The translations under genes and the position numbers were made by a program. DNA of 11,547 nucleotides, taken from Clostridia bacterium. GTDB taxonomy: Bacteria; Bacillota; Clostridia; Oscillospirales; Acutalibacteraceae. The notes below the pieces were generated by a model that saw only the letters and a program-made list of their open reading frames with translations, made no database searches and was not told the origin of the DNA. Numbering within the stretch: the first letter of the stretch is position 1; each line of letters opens with the position of its first letter. Shown in pieces: positions 1 through 9,275 of the stretch. Where the stretch lies: contig JAFQKZ010000041.1 of the NCBI GenBank assembly GCA_017414725.1, forward strand, positions 1 through 11,547. The letters are read 5' to 3'.

Positions 1-1022
1 CTGGTAATTTCAGGGTCGGGATAAAATATCTTGTTGTTTTTTATACTATCGTCAAGACTTTCGTAGGCTAAAACATGCGGCGTCGAATAACCGGTCTGTT
101 TCAGATTTGCAAGAGCAATATCCGTGCGACACATGAAATCTATGTATTTTTCGGCCAAAGTTTTGTTTTTCGAGTTCGCAGGAATGCACATCGAATCAAC
201 AAATCTCGTGCTGCCGGATTTCGGAATCACAAAATTTATATTGCTGTTTAATTTCATGATATTTGCAGCGTCGCCGGCATAATACGGAGCTATGTACGCC
301 TCACCGTTGCCGATTTTATTGAAAATCTGGTCCATGACATAAGCTTGTACCAACGGCTTTTGGATTAATAACTCACGCGCAGCTTGGTTCCAGTGCTCGG
401 GATTCGTCGTGTTTATCGAATATCCCAGTCTTAATAATGAAATCGCGAAACTGTCACGAGCATTATCGAACATCAAGATTTTGTTTTTATATTTCGGGTC
501 CCATAATATATCCCAAGTAATATTTTCTTCGGGCTCTTGTATTATATTTTTATTATAAAATATTCCTACGGTACCCCACATATACGGCACAGAATACAAG
601 TTTTCTGGATCAAAATTCAAATTTTTGTAATTATTGTCTATATATTTATAATTTGGGATATTCGAAAAGTCTAGTTCCGCGAGCATATTATTTTTAATTA
701 ATTTCGAGATCATATAATCAGACGGTATAATCACATCACAGTCAATTCCGCCACTTGATAATTTTGCGAACAGCTCTTCGTTGTTTTGAAAAGTCTTGTA
801 ATTAATTTTTATTCCTGTTTCGCGCGTAAATTCTTTGTTTACGTCAATATTATTATCTGAACCGTTGGCTATAAACTCTCCCCAACTGTATATATTTATA
901 GTATCTTGCGAGAAATTACCGTTATTTTTGTGTTTATTATACAAATTATTCGCAAATACAAAACACACGAAAAACATAATAATTAATATTAATATAACTT
1001 TTTTATTTATTTTTCTTAACAA
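1..1022 (-). CDS. potD: Spermidine/putrescine ABC transporter substrate-binding protein PotD (3' end outside window)
   Basis: Extracytoplasmic polyamine receptor that delivers spermidine or putrescine to the PotB/PotC channel. About 340 codons are present; the family is about 350 residues, so only a short C-terminal tail is missing. The best start is TTG at 1022, preceded by an extended Shine-Dalgarno and an in-frame stop. The N-terminus is basic (RKINKK), followed by a hydrophobic stretch at residues 9-24 ending VFA, which looks like a Sec signal. C20 lies in that stretch, but FFVC is a poor lipobox. Family-typical segments are INIYSWGEFI (42-51), DVIIPSDYM (96-104) and SVPYMWGTVGIFYN (144-157). 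It lies 33 bp after potC and is the last visible gene of potABCD. Whether it prefers spermidine or putrescine cannot be told. Confidence 0.9.
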   Translation of the reverse strand, partial: MLRKINKKVILILIIMFFVCFVFANNLYNKHKNNGNFSQDTINIYSWGEFIANGSDNNIDVNKEFTRETGIKINYKTFQNNEELFAKLSSGGIDCDVIIPSDYMISKLIKNNMLAELDFSNIPNYKYIDNNYKNLNFDPENLYSVPYMWGTVGIFYNKNIIQEPEENITWDILWDPKYKNKILMFDNARDSFAISLLRLGYSINTTNPEHWNQAARELLIQKPLVQAYVMDQIFNKIGNGEAYIAPYYAGDAANIMKLNSNINFVIPKSGSTRFVDSMCIPANSKNKTLAEKYIDFMCRTDIALANLKQTGYSTPHVLAYESLDDSIKNNKIFYPDPEIT

Positions 1023-1029
1023 GTATTTC

Positions 1030-1038
1030 TCATCTCCT
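1030..1038 (-). promoter_or_regulatory. Ribosome-binding site deciding the potD TTG start
   Basis: On the minus strand the sequence reads AGGAGATGA, matching 8 of 9 positions of the extended anti-Shine-Dalgarno complement AGGAGGTGA. It ends 7 nt before TTG at 1022. No ATG or GTG is available in frame between the upstream stop and the hydrophobic region; the first in-frame ATG is codon 16, inside the signal sequence. The site therefore supports TTG initiation. Confidence 0.6.
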
Positions 1039-1055
1039 GATTATATTTTAAAATT

Positions 1056-1850
1056 TTATATTTTTAATATATTTTCTTTATCTTTGTCACTTCGCAAATT
1101 AATAATAATTAATAAAATAAATACAAAAATAAATAAAACACTTGAAAGCGCGTTAATCTCGGGACTTATTAACTTTCGAGTCATGGAATAAACTGTAATC
1201 GGCAGAGTCTGTGTCATGCCGCCGGTGAAATAACTTATCACAAAATCGTCAATTGACATGGTAAAAGACATGATAAAACCGGTAATTATGCCCGAAATTA
1301 TCTGTGGCATAACGACTTTAAAAAAAGCTTTCATCGGGTTACAACCCAGATCTTGCGCAGCTTCATAAATATTTGGATCCATTTGTCGGAGCTTCGGCGT
1401 GACAGATAATATTACATACGGTAAGCAAAAAGTTGTATGCGCACATATCAAAGTAACCAAACCCGGTTTTAAAATCCCGAAATTATTGTACAAAAACACG
1501 AACATTATCATAAGAGAAACGCCCGTGACTATCTCAGGATTAATCATAGGTATATTAGTGATATTCAACACAATATTTCGCGTAATTTTTCTGCTTTTGG
1601 TTATTCCGACGGCAGCCATTGTCCCCAGTACAGTCGCTATCAAAGATGCTACTAACGCTACTATAATAGTATTGTAAAAAGAGCTTAAAATTTCTTGGTT
1701 TTCGAACAGTTTTTGGTACCATTTGAACGTAAATCCAGACCAGATTACTCGACTTTTTGAATCGTTAAACGAAAAAGCTATAAGCACTATAATCGGCATG
1801 TACAAAAAAGCAAATATCAAAAACATGTATAACTTATTCAAAATTTTCAT
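1056..1850 (-). CDS. potC: Spermidine/putrescine ABC transporter permease PotC
   Basis: Inner-membrane permease subunit pairing with PotB to form the polyamine channel. It has 264 residues, the usual length. Hydrophobic segments are at about 8-28, 60-82, 106-121, 131-150, 180-200 and 238-255. The EAA loop that contacts the ATPase starts at residue 163 (EAAQDLGCNPMKAFFKVVMP) and continues to the glycine at 191. The ATG overlaps the potB stop by 4 bp (ATGA), which implies translational coupling. No strong Shine-Dalgarno precedes it, consistent with that coupling. Assignment as PotC rather than PotB rests on gene order and on the short N-terminus leading into the first helix. Confidence 0.93.
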   Translation of the reverse strand: MKILNKLYMFLIFAFLYMPIIVLIAFSFNDSKSRVIWSGFTFKWYQKLFENQEILSSFYNTIIVALVASLIATVLGTMAAVGITKSRKITRNIVLNITNIPMINPEIVTGVSLMIMFVFLYNNFGILKPGLVTLICAHTTFCLPYVILSVTPKLRQMDPNIYEAAQDLGCNPMKAFFKVVMPQIISGIITGFIMSFTMSIDDFVISYFTGGMTQTLPITVYSMTRKLISPEINALSSVLFIFVFILLIIINLRSDKDKENILKI

Positions 1851-2668
1851 TTTTTGGTTCTCTTTTCTGTATAATTTGACTGTGTATCAAGCGAGTTCAT
1901 AATTTTCATGCATATCATAATAATTATCATGAGAATCAAAGATATGCAAGAGCCTAGATACGGATTATAATTGTTGCCCAAAAACTGCATTTCTATTAGG
2001 TCTCCGATGACTAAAATCGACCCTCCGCCGAGCATTTTTGAAATCACAAACGTACTGACCGACGGCACAAACACCATTGTAATTCCGGAAATAATCCCCG
2101 GCAAGCTCAACGGAAATATAATTTTCGTGAAAACTTTGAATTTATTGGCGCCTAAATCCTGCGCGGCCTCTATAATTTTTTTATCTATTTTTACTAAAAT
2201 ATTATATATCGGAAGTATCATATACGGTAAAAAGTTATAAACCATGCCTAATATAATTGCCCCAGGTGTGTTAATCATGTTCAATCTCGGGAGCCCCAAA
2301 AATACCAATAATTTATTGATCAACCCGTTGTATTCTAGGAGCGTCATCCACGCGTATGTTCTCAATAAAAAGCTCGTCCACATCGGGATCATTAACAACA
2401 TAATTAGAAAATTTTGGTATTTTAATTTGACTTTCGAGATCAAATATGCCGCCGGATAGCCGATTATTAAACATAAAACTGTTGAAATTGCACCGATTAT
2501 TATTGATCTCAAAAACACCTGTGAATATTTTCCGGCTTCCAGAATATTATCAAAACTTAAGCTTTTGTTAATATCTGTAAAACTAAAATATATTATTAAT
2601 ATAACCGGAATTATAACAAAAATTAACATCCAGATTATGTACGGAACCAGACTTAATTTTATTTTCAT
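1847..2668 (-). CDS. potB: Spermidine/putrescine ABC transporter permease PotB
   Basis: First permease subunit of the polyamine importer, 273 residues from ATG 2668. I chose this start because GAGGTG lies about 10 nt upstream and the protein then begins MKIKLSLVPYIIWML, with the first helix in the usual place. An in-frame extension to 2749 would overlap the end of potA and encode a polar, unfamily-like N-terminus. About six membrane helices are visible. The EAA loop begins at residue 167 (EAAQDLGANKFKVFTKIIFP). The gene lies 37 bp after potA, and its stop overlaps the potC start, so the two permeases are probably made in a fixed ratio. Confidence 0.93.
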   Translation of the reverse strand: MKIKLSLVPYIIWMLIFVIIPVILIIYFSFTDINKSLSFDNILEAGKYSQVFLRSIIIGAISTVLCLIIGYPAAYLISKVKLKYQNFLIMLLMIPMWTSFLLRTYAWMTLLEYNGLINKLLVFLGLPRLNMINTPGAIILGMVYNFLPYMILPIYNILVKIDKKIIEAAQDLGANKFKVFTKIIFPLSLPGIISGITMVFVPSVSTFVISKMLGGGSILVIGDLIEMQFLGNNYNPYLGSCISLILMIIIMICMKIMNSLDTQSNYTEKRTKK

Positions 2669-2705
2669 TAATATATAACACCTCTGCAAAAATTTGTTAA
2701 TATTA

Positions 2706-3812
2706 TTAGTTTTTATGCTGCTCGTTGTAAAACTCATCGCTGAACGCACTGTAGTCTCCGATTTTCGAAGAGTACGGCGACGGCTTCATAATATGAATCG
2801 CGTCGGGGTATATCAAAAGCCCGATTTTATCGTTTTCTTTCTGCATTTCGGTCGTCTGAATCATCCATTTGAAGCCGTTCACGTCGATAATAATCTCATT
2901 ATGAACGCCCTTGAAAACCACAGAAGTTATCACCCCGGAAATATCGCCCTGCTCGGGGGTCACGACTTTAATATCTTCAGGGCGAATCACAACGTCGACA
3001 ATACTCATTTTTTCGAAGCCCTTGTCAAGGCACGAGAATTCTTTTCCGCAGAAACTCACTTTAAAATCGTCAATCATAATACCTGAAATTACGTTACTTT
3101 CACCAATAAAATCAGCGACAAACGCATTTTTTGGTTCATTATATATATCTTCCGGCGAGCCGATTTGCTGTATCGAGCCCTTGTCCATGACAACCACAGT
3201 GTCTGACATTGAGAGCGCTTCTTCCTGATCATGAGTGACCAAAACAAAAGTAATTCCGGTTTTTTGGTGAATCGACTTGAGCTCAGATTGCATGTCTTTT
3301 CGCAATTTCAAATCCAAAGCACCAAGGGGCTCGTCCAACAGCAAAACCTTAGGATTGTTCGCGAGCGCCCGAGCTATCGCGATTCTTTGCTGCTGACCGC
3401 CGGAAAGAGAGTTGACATCACGGTCAATATACGAAACGAGATTAACCATTTTTAATATTTCTGTAACTTTAGCTTTAATTTCGGACTCCGGTTTTTTCTG
3501 GATTCTCATACCAAAAGCGACATTTTCGTAGACATTCAGATGCGGGAAAAGCGCATATTTCTGAAAAATCGTGTTAACCTCGCGCTTGTGGGCCGGAACA
3601 TTGTTAATTTTTTTGTCTTTAAAAAAAATATTGCCCTCATCAGGATTCAAAAATCCGGCGATAATTCTCAAAGTCGTAGTTTTGCCGCAGCCCGACGGAC
3701 CTAGCAAAGTAACGAACTCTCCTTCTTTTATATTTAAATTTAAGTTTTCCAAAATCACTTCGTTATTAAACGAAACCTTAATATTCTCGAGTTTTATAAT
3801 TGACGATTTCAT
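2706..3812 (-). CDS. potA: Spermidine/putrescine ABC transporter ATP-binding protein PotA
   Basis: Cytoplasmic ATPase that drives polyamine import; 368 residues from ATG 3812. Visible motifs are Walker A GPSGCGKT (38-45), Q-loop around [10 protein letters not shown] (81-90), ABC signature LSGGQQQR (136-143), Walker B LLLDEP (157-162) and the switch histidine in VTHDQEEA (H194). The C-terminal part, from about 240, has the regulatory/TOBE-type sequence of the PotA/CysA/MalK group, including [15 protein letters not shown] nine bases upstream (3821) is in frame, but GGTGAG would lie only about 2 nt from it, so ATG is favoured. It starts 27 bp after the cysS stop and is clearly richer in G+C than cysS or pgsA. 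Confidence 0.93.
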   Translation of the reverse strand: MKSSIIKLENIKVSFNNEVILENLNLNIKEGEFVTLLGPSGCGKTTTLRIIAGFLNPDEGNIFFKDKKINNVPAHKREVNTIFQKYALFPHLNVYENVAFGMRIQKKPESEIKAKVTEILKMVNLVSYIDRDVNSLSGGQQQRIAIARALANNPKVLLLDEPLGALDLKLRKDMQSELKSIHQKTGITFVLVTHDQEEALSMSDTVVVMDKGSIQQIGSPEDIYNEPKNAFVADFIGESNVISGIMIDDFKVSFCGKEFSCLDKGFEKMSIVDVVIRPEDIKVVTPEQGDISGVITSVVFKGVHNEIIIDVNGFKWMIQTTEMQKENDKIGLLIYPDAIHIMKPSPYSSKIGDYSAFSDEFYNEQHKN

Positions 3813-3839
3813 GATATTCAAGTCTCACCACTTTCAAAA

Positions 3840-5246
3840 TTATTTATTATAAACAAATTTTGTGCCGTTAGGAGTATCTTCTATAGTTATATTTAATAAT
3901 TTTAATTTATCACGAATCTCATCGGCAAGTTTCCAGTTTTTATCTTTACGGGCTTGCTCTCTTGATTTTATCAGCTCTTCCATTTCGTTTTTGTTTAAAT
4001 TATTATTAATATTGTTTTTGTTATTATATAATATTCCCAAAATATTTGTAGACTCTTCGAAGAAATTTTTAATACTAATAATATCAGATTTGCAAAATTT
4101 ATTAGTACTCAAAATATTGGTATTAACGTCTTTCACGAGCTCGAAAATCACAGAAATTGCGTCTGCAGTGTTCAAATCATCGTCAAGAGCTTCTAAAAAC
4201 TTTTGTTTATATTTACTAATATCAAATTCATTTTCTTGTGTGTTATTAATAGAATTTTCTAACATAAATTCAATATTTTCTTTAAATTTATATAATCTTT
4301 CGAGCGAGTTTTTACATTGAATTATAATCTCTTCGCTAAAATTAATCGGAGTTCTATAATGAGAAGAAATTAAGAAATATCTAATCGGTTCATAGCCGTG
4401 AATCTCAGAAATCTCGCGTACTGTAAAGAAATTATTAAGAGATTTGGACATTTTTGTATTATTTATGTTAATATATCCGTTGTGGAGCCAATAATTTGCG
4501 AATTTTTGCCCCGTAGAACACTCACTTTGGGCAATTTCATTCTCGTGATGCGGGAAAATCAGGTCCTGACCACCACAATGAATGTCAATCGTGCTTGACA
4601 GATATTTCTGTGCCATCGCCGAACACTCGATATGCCAGCCCGGACGGCCCTTGCCCCACGGGCTCTCCCAGTACGGCTCGCCGGGTTTCGCGGACTTCCA
4701 AAGTGCAAAATCCAGAAAATCTTCTTTTGAGTCATTGATATTTATGCGTGCTCCGGATTGCAATTCGTCAACGCTCTGATGTGACAAGTTTCCATAATTT
4801 TCAAATTTCCGCGTTCTGAAATACACATCTCCGTTTTTTAAAACATACGCAAACTCTTTTTTAATCAAATCTTCTATAATATTTATTATTTCTTTAATAT
4901 TTTCCGTTGCTTTTGGGTGAATCGTCGCCGGCTTGATATTTAACCCCCGGGCATCTTTTTTGTATTCTTCTATGTACTTCTCTGAAATAGATTTATAATC
5001 AGTATTATTTTCTTGTGCTTTTTTGATAATTTTGTCGTCTATGTCTGTGAAATTTTGTACAAACTTTACGTTGTAATTTAAATACTCGAGATATCTCCTG
5101 AGTACATCGAACACGCATATAGGCCGCGCGTTCCCAATATGAATATAATTATAAACCGTAGGTCCGCAAGAATATATCAGAACTTCACCAGAATTTATAG
5201 GCGTAAAAATTTCTTTTTTTTGGCTAAAAGTATTGTATAATTTCAC
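3840..5246 (-). CDS. cysS: Cysteinyl-tRNA synthetase
   Basis: Class I aminoacyl-tRNA synthetase that charges tRNA-Cys with cysteine. Its 468 residues match the bacterial family length. The HIGH motif is HIGN at 36-39, within CGPTVYNYIHIGNARP; KMSKS is at 265-269. The expected zinc ligands are C27, C208 in WHIECSAM, a histidine of the HH pair (233-234) and E237. The start is GTG, giving the family-typical N-terminus MKLYNTFSQKKE, with a modest GGGG about 9 nt upstream. The C-terminal anticodon-binding part (about 320-468) is very AT-rich at the DNA level and Asn/Lys-rich, while the catalytic core is not. It lies between pgsA and potA in one direction. Confidence 0.96.
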   Translation of the reverse strand: MKLYNTFSQKKEIFTPINSGEVLIYSCGPTVYNYIHIGNARPICVFDVLRRYLEYLNYNVKFVQNFTDIDDKIIKKAQENNTDYKSISEKYIEEYKKDARGLNIKPATIHPKATENIKEIINIIEDLIKKEFAYVLKNGDVYFRTRKFENYGNLSHQSVDELQSGARININDSKEDFLDFALWKSAKPGEPYWESPWGKGRPGWHIECSAMAQKYLSSTIDIHCGGQDLIFPHHENEIAQSECSTGQKFANYWLHNGYININNTKMSKSLNNFFTVREISEIHGYEPIRYFLISSHYRTPINFSEEIIIQCKNSLERLYKFKENIEFMLENSINNTQENEFDISKYKQKFLEALDDDLNTADAISVIFELVKDVNTNILSTNKFCKSDIISIKNFFEESTNILGILYNNKNNINNNLNKNEMEELIKSREQARKDKNWKLADEIRDKLKLLNITIEDTPNGTKFVYNK

Positions 5247-5286
5247 TACAAAAAACCCCGATTCATAAATAAAATTTATCTAAAAC

Positions 5287-5865
5287 TCACAAGTCTACGA
5301 ATATGTAATCTTTGTTTAAATATATATACACAAACCCTGATATATACGAAAATATCACGGTTATCCATAAAAATATATCATAAAAATTTATTAAATTTAT
5401 GTTTTTTGCACAAAAATTTAAGTATATTTGCGAGATAAATATAAAAAATATCAAAAAAATTTGGCTTACGGTCTTGAACTTCCCCCAGATATTTGCCGAT
5501 ATTATGTTTTTGTTGTTATTTAATACCAGAAATCTGATTGAAGTTATCAAAAATTCGCGTATTATTACTAAAATCACGGGCAATCCTGTGATCAAATTTA
5601 GTGATAAGAAACAAATTAACACTGACAACACTAAAATTTTATCTGAAAGTGGGTCCATTATCTGTCCAAAAGCTGTGACTAGATTTTTTTTACGTGCGAT
5701 TTTTCCGTCTAAATAATCTGTATAAGACGCTATTAAAAACAAAATCCCGGAAATTAAATATTTGCTTAAATTATTATTAACATAAAACAAAACTAATATT
5801 ATCGGAAATACTAGTATTATTCTGAAAATCGTAAGCTTATTCGAAATATTTATAGCAAATCTCAC
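5287..5865 (-). CDS. pgsA: CDP-diacylglycerol-glycerol-3-phosphate 3-phosphatidyltransferase (PgsA-type)
   Basis: Integral membrane CDP-alcohol phosphatidyltransferase, probably making phosphatidylglycerophosphate, the first committed step of phosphatidylglycerol synthesis. The family signature D-x2-D-G-x2-A-R-x8-G-x3-D-x3-D is complete: D50, D53, G54, A57, R58, G67, D71, D75. Several hydrophobic segments flank it, and the size (about 190 residues) is normal. The neighbours recA/recX agree with the frequent pgsA-recA linkage in Firmicutes, although cinA is missing here. The given start is GTG 5865, but that codon lies inside the best Shine-Dalgarno. ATA at 5853 gives the family-like N-terminus MNISNKLTIFRI and may be the real start. 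Substrate choice (glycerol phosphate versus another alcohol) is inferred from the family and context. Confidence 0.88.
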   Translation of the reverse strand: MRFAINISNKLTIFRIILVFPIILVLFYVNNNLSKYLISGILFLIASYTDYLDGKIARKKNLVTAFGQIMDPLSDKILVLSVLICFLSLNLITGLPVILVIIREFLITSIRFLVLNNNKNIISANIWGKFKTVSQIFLIFFIFISQIYLNFCAKNINLINFYDIFLWITVIFSYISGFVYIYLNKDYIFVDL

Positions 5866-5868
5866 CTC
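5862..5868 (-). promoter_or_regulatory. Ribosome-binding site overlapping the nominal pgsA GTG start
   Basis: The minus strand reads GAGGTGA, a seven-base match to the anti-Shine-Dalgarno complement. The GTG that would open the longest pgsA frame (5865-5863) is within this motif, so ribosomes bound here cannot plausibly start on it. The next in-frame candidate at normal distance is ATA (5853-5851), 8 nt beyond the motif. The Nif11-leader gene shows the same arrangement, with a GTG inside its Shine-Dalgarno and a proper ATG just downstream. Confidence 0.5.
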
Positions 5869-5872
5869 TTAT

Positions 5873-6466
5873 TTATATTTTTAATATATTATTAATCTGT
5901 TCAAAATCATATCCTAATCTCAATAAGTAATTTATAGCTCTTCTTTTCGATTTTTCGTCTGTGATATTATCAAAATTTTTCTTTTCTATTATATTTCTTA
6001 ATATTTCATGCTCGTCTATTTCTATATTATTTAATATGTTATTAATAATTTCTGGTGAAATGTTTTTTTTCATGAGCTCAAACTTGACTCTTCTTTTACT
6101 ATAATATTTTTTGTTCATAAGTTCAAGTGCGTAGTTTTCAGCAAATGCTTTATCGTCAATTAACCCTAATTCTTCTATTTTATTTACTGTATTTTGTGCA
6201 CATTGCTCGCCAAATTTTGCTTTTATCTTGTTTTTGAGCTCGTTTTTGGAGTGCGCACGATATGATAATATATTTAATGCTCGTTCTTTGGCTTTGTATT
6301 CCTGTGAATTTAATATTATACTCTCAAGTTCGGATTCGGAAATTTCGGAATTTATTTTTAAATTATATCGCGCAAAGACTTCTGGTGACAGACTTGTTAA
6401 ATATCTGTCACCGGAGTATATTAATATTTTATTATTTTTACTAAATTTTATGTCTGTAATTAACAT
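5873..6466 (-). CDS. recX: Regulatory protein RecX
   Basis: Small helical protein that binds RecA filaments and modulates, usually inhibits, recombinase activity. It has 197 residues. The RecX core starts around residue 60: KERALNILSYRAHSKNELKN, then EELGLIDDKAFAENYA, then SKRRVKFELMKKNISPEIIN, corresponding to the three-helix repeats of the family. The first 55 residues carry the N-terminal extension common in Firmicutes homologues. It follows recA by 18 bp. No clear Shine-Dalgarno precedes ATG 6466, so it may be translated at low level or by coupling to recA, which would suit an antagonist needed in small amounts. The sequence is diverged and AT-rich; the position beside recA makes the call firm. 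Confidence 0.9.
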   Translation of the reverse strand: MLITDIKFSKNNKILIYSGDRYLTSLSPEVFARYNLKINSEISESELESIILNSQEYKAKERALNILSYRAHSKNELKNKIKAKFGEQCAQNTVNKIEELGLIDDKAFAENYALELMNKKYYSKRRVKFELMKKNISPEIINNILNNIEIDEHEILRNIIEKKNFDNITDEKSKRRAINYLLRLGYDFEQINNILKI

Positions 6467-6484
6467 TAAATTATATGATTTGTA

Positions 6485-7600
6485 CTAAAAATCTTCTTGC
6501 TCTTCCGGTAATTCAGGAATGTTCTCGAAATCTTCGCTTATATCTGAATCTGTATTTACTATCGGATCTATTACAGGATTAATTAAATTCGCCGAAACTG
6601 AGCTCTTTGCGTATAATTTGTTGTACTCTTCCATGGTCTTTTCTTCGATCTCTTTCATGATCTCAGGATTGTTTCTGAAGAATTCTTTGACTTTATCGCG
6701 TCCCTGAGCAAGCTTGTTCTCTTTATATGCAAACCATGAACCGGATTTTTGTACGACATCAAACTTGACCGCTAAGTCTAGTAACTCGCCCTCGCGAGAA
6801 ATCCCACGACCGTATAAAACGTCAAATTCTGCTTCTCTGAACGGTGGCGCCATCTTGTTTTTTACGACTTTCGCACGAGTTCTTGAACCTACTACTTCGC
6901 CGTTGACTTTTAGAGTTTCTATTTTTCTGATATCTAGTCTCACGGAAGAATAAAATTTCAACGCACGTCCGCCCGGTGTAACTTCCGGATTTCCGTAAAT
7001 TACGCCGACTTTTTCTCTCAATTGGTTAATAAATATCGCAACGCAATTAGATTTGGAGATAGCTCCTGCGAGTTTTCTCAGAGCTTGCGACATGAGTCTG
7101 GCTTGGAGTCCTACGTGCGAATCGCCCATTTCTCCTTCGATTTCTGCTCTCGGAACAAGTGCTGCGACTGAGTCTACGACTATGACATCTATTGCTCCGG
7201 ATCTTACCAAAGACTCTGTAATTTCTAGGGCTTGTTCGCCGGTGTCAGGCTGAGATACTAACAAAGAATCTACGTCGACTCCTAAATTTGCTGCGTATAC
7301 AGGATCCAAAGCATGTTCAACGTCTATGAACGCTGCGCAACCACCGTTTTTTTGACCCTGAGCTATACAATGTAACGCCAAAGTCGTTTTTCCCGAAGAC
7401 TCAGGTCCATATACTTCGATTATTCTTCCTCTGGGCAGACCGCCAATTCCAAGTGCTATATCAAGTGACAAAGATCCCGTAGGAATTACGTCAACTTGCA
7501 TGGCTTCGTTTTTGCCCAATCTCATGACAGCACCCTCGCCAAACTGCTTTTTTATCTGGCCTAGTGCTGTTTCAAGTGCTTTCTGTTTGTCAAACGCCAT
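6485..7600 (-). CDS. recA: Recombinase RecA
   Basis: DNA strand-exchange ATPase for homologous recombination and SOS co-protease activity. It has 371 residues. Walker A is GPESSGKT at 65-72; the catalytic glutamate is in FIDVEHA (E95); Walker B is VIVVDS (139-144). The loop region [20 protein letters not shown] (191-210) corresponds to the DNA-binding segment. The C-terminus is acidic ([17 protein letters not shown]), as in most RecA proteins. ATG 7600 is certain: GGAGG lies 7 nt upstream and the N-terminus [20 protein letters not shown] is canonical. It is preceded by a 79-bp AT-rich gap, the largest in the housekeeping run, so it may have its own promoter. I saw no obvious Firmicutes-type LexA box there. 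Confidence 0.98.
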   Translation of the reverse strand: MAFDKQKALETALGQIKKQFGEGAVMRLGKNEAMQVDVIPTGSLSLDIALGIGGLPRGRIIEVYGPESSGKTTLALHCIAQGQKNGGCAAFIDVEHALDPVYAANLGVDVDSLLVSQPDTGEQALEITESLVRSGAIDVIVVDSVAALVPRAEIEGEMGDSHVGLQARLMSQALRKLAGAISKSNCVAIFINQLREKVGVIYGNPEVTPGGRALKFYSSVRLDIRKIETLKVNGEVVGSRTRAKVVKNKMAPPFREAEFDVLYGRGISREGELLDLAVKFDVVQKSGSWFAYKENKLAQGRDKVKEFFRNNPEIMKEIEEKTMEEYNKLYAKSSVSANLINPVIDPIVNTDSDISEDFENIPELPEEQEDF

Positions 7601-7607
7601 TAATTAT

Positions 7608-7612
7608 CCTCC
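7608..7612 (-). promoter_or_regulatory. recA ribosome-binding site
   Basis: GGAGG on the minus strand, 7 nt before ATG 7600, is the cleanest Shine-Dalgarno in the window. It fits the high translation expected of RecA. Confidence 0.7.
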
Positions 7613-7679
7613 AAATTTTTTTAATATTATATTTATTTTATATCTTATTTTAATTTTTGTATATATTTATTATTTATTA

Positions 7680-9275
7680 TTATTTAATTGCCGCGCGAAC
7701 AAACTCACGAAATACGGGATGTGCATGGTTTGGTCTACTCTTGAATTCAGGATGATACTGGACTCCTACGAAAAATTTCTTGTCCGGGATCTCTACAGCT
7801 TCAACTAAAACTCCATTTGGCGAAAGTCCGCTTATAATCATATTGTTTTGCTCAAATTTTTCTCTGTAATTATTATTAAATTCGTATCTGTGTCTATGTC
7901 TCTCTGTAATCTCAAGTTCATTATAAATTTCGTGTAACTTTGTATTAGATTTTATATTGCACGGATATGAACCTAATCTCATTGTTCCACCTTTTGTATC
8001 TAAATATTCTTTTTGCGTTTCCATTAAGTCTATTACCGGATTTTGTGTGTTTATATCAAATTCTGAAGAGTTCGCGTCTTTTAATCCCAAAACATTACGC
8101 GCAAATTCTATCACTGCAGACTGCATGCCCAGACAAATACCTAAAAACGGTATATTGTTTTCACGCGCGTATTTTATGGCATCAAGTTTACCCTCGACTC
8201 CGCGTGCTCCAAATCCGCCCGGAACTAAAATCCCATCACAATCTCCTAACAAATCTTTAACAGTGTATTCTGTCACAAGCTCTGAGTCTATCCATTTTAT
8301 ATCTATTTTGGCACCTGTCTCAAAACCTGCATGATTTAAAGCTTCAACTACAGATAAATACGCGTCATGTAATTTTACATATTTTCCTACAAGACCTATT
8401 TTAATTTTCTTAGTCCTGTTCTCGATTCGCGTTAACATATTATCCCAGTCAGACATGTCATAATTATTATTCTGTAAATTTAACTCGCGACAGACTATAT
8501 CTGAAAAATTACTTTTTTCAAGCATCTTGGGAACTAAATACAAAACATCACAGTCTGTGTTCGCAATAACACAATCAGGCTTGATATTACAAAATAAAGA
8601 AATTTTTTCGATTATATTTTTGTTTAGCTCTGTTTCGCACCTGGCAATAATTATATCAGGGTTTATTCCTAAAGATCTCAGTTCTTTTACAGAGTGCTGC
8701 GTAGGTTTTGATTTGTATTCCCCGGAACCAAAAATATACGGTACCAAAGTAACATGTATAAATAAACAGTTTTCTTTGCCGACTTCCAAAGAAATTTGTC
8801 TGATAGATTCTAAAAACGGCTGGCTTTCGATATCTCCTACAGTTCCGCCGATTTCAGTTATGACTATATCTGCATTGGTGTTCTTACCGACAGAATACAC
8901 AAAATCTTTAATCTCGTTCGTAATATGCGGTATAACTTGTATAGTCTCGCCCAGATATTCTCCGCGGCGTTCTTTGTTTAATACATTCCAATAGACTTTT
9001 CCTGTTGTCAAATTCGAATATTTGTTTAAATTTATGTCTATAAATCTCTCATAGTGCCCTAAATCTAGATCTGTCTCGGCTCCGTCTTCTGTTACATAAA
9101 CTTCTCCATGCTGATACGGACTCATAGTACCCGGATCGACGTTTATATACGGATCAAGCTTCTGAGCAGTGACATTAAATCCTCGTGCTTTGAGCAATCT
9201 TCCTAAAGACGCTGCAGTAATGCCTTTCCCAAGACCGGACACTACTCCGCCTGTCACGAAAATATATTTGCTCAT
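7680..9275 (-). CDS. pyrG: CTP synthase (glutamine hydrolysing)
   Basis: Converts UTP to CTP using ATP and ammonia from glutamine, the last step of de novo pyrimidine nucleotide synthesis. It has 531 residues, the normal two-domain length. The N-terminal amidoligase domain opens with [20 protein letters not shown] and includes the nucleotide/Mg regions [20 protein letters not shown] (38-57) and [11 protein letters not shown]. The C-terminal class I glutaminase domain (about 292-531) has the oxyanion segment PGGFGARG, nucleophile C381 in GICLGMQ, and H508/E510 in VQYHPEF. All catalytic triad residues are present. ATG 9275 overlaps the dapF stop (ATGA), with AAGGAG about 10 nt upstream inside dapF, so the two are translationally coupled. 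Confidence 0.98.
   Translation of the reverse strand: MSKYIFVTGGVVSGLGKGITAASLGRLLKARGFNVTAQKLDPYINVDPGTMSPYQHGEVYVTEDGAETDLDLGHYERFIDINLNKYSNLTTGKVYWNVLNKERRGEYLGETIQVIPHITNEIKDFVYSVGKNTNADIVITEIGGTVGDIESQPFLESIRQISLEVGKENCLFIHVTLVPYIFGSGEYKSKPTQHSVKELRSLGINPDIIIARCETELNKNIIEKISLFCNIKPDCVIANTDCDVLYLVPKMLEKSNFSDIVCRELNLQNNNYDMSDWDNMLTRIENRTKKIKIGLVGKYVKLHDAYLSVVEALNHAGFETGAKIDIKWIDSELVTEYTVKDLLGDCDGILVPGGFGARGVEGKLDAIKYARENNIPFLGICLGMQSAVIEFARNVLGLKDANSSEFDINTQNPVIDLMETQKEYLDTKGGTMRLGSYPCNIKSNTKLHEIYNELEITERHRHRYEFNNNYREKFEQNNMIISGLSPNGVLVEAVEIPDKKFFVGVQYHPEFKSRPNHAHPVFREFVRAAIK

Noticed and set aside
835..1191. Plus-strand open frame across the potC/potD junction
   Set aside because: It is antisense to well-supported pot genes, low-complexity and hydrophobic from AT-rich sequence, with no ribosome-binding site. 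The other plus-strand frames opposite potA, cysS, recA and pyrG were discarded for the same reason.
2669..2749. N-terminal extension of PotB into the end of potA
   Set aside because: The extra 27 residues are polar and not family-like, while ATG 2668 has a suitable Shine-Dalgarno and places the first helix normally.
5247..5286. AT palindrome and T-run between pgsA and cysS as a terminator
   Set aside because: The stem is ATAAA/TTTAT only, too weak for a terminator, and the T-run follows a GGGG that is more likely part of the cysS ribosome-binding site.
7601..7679. Possible recA promoter with TATAAT around 7626-7631 on the minus strand
   Set aside because: The gap is almost pure A+T, so hexamers resembling -10 boxes occur by chance, and the -35 position holds only ATTAAA. 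A promoter is plausible here but I cannot place it. No LexA-like box was seen.
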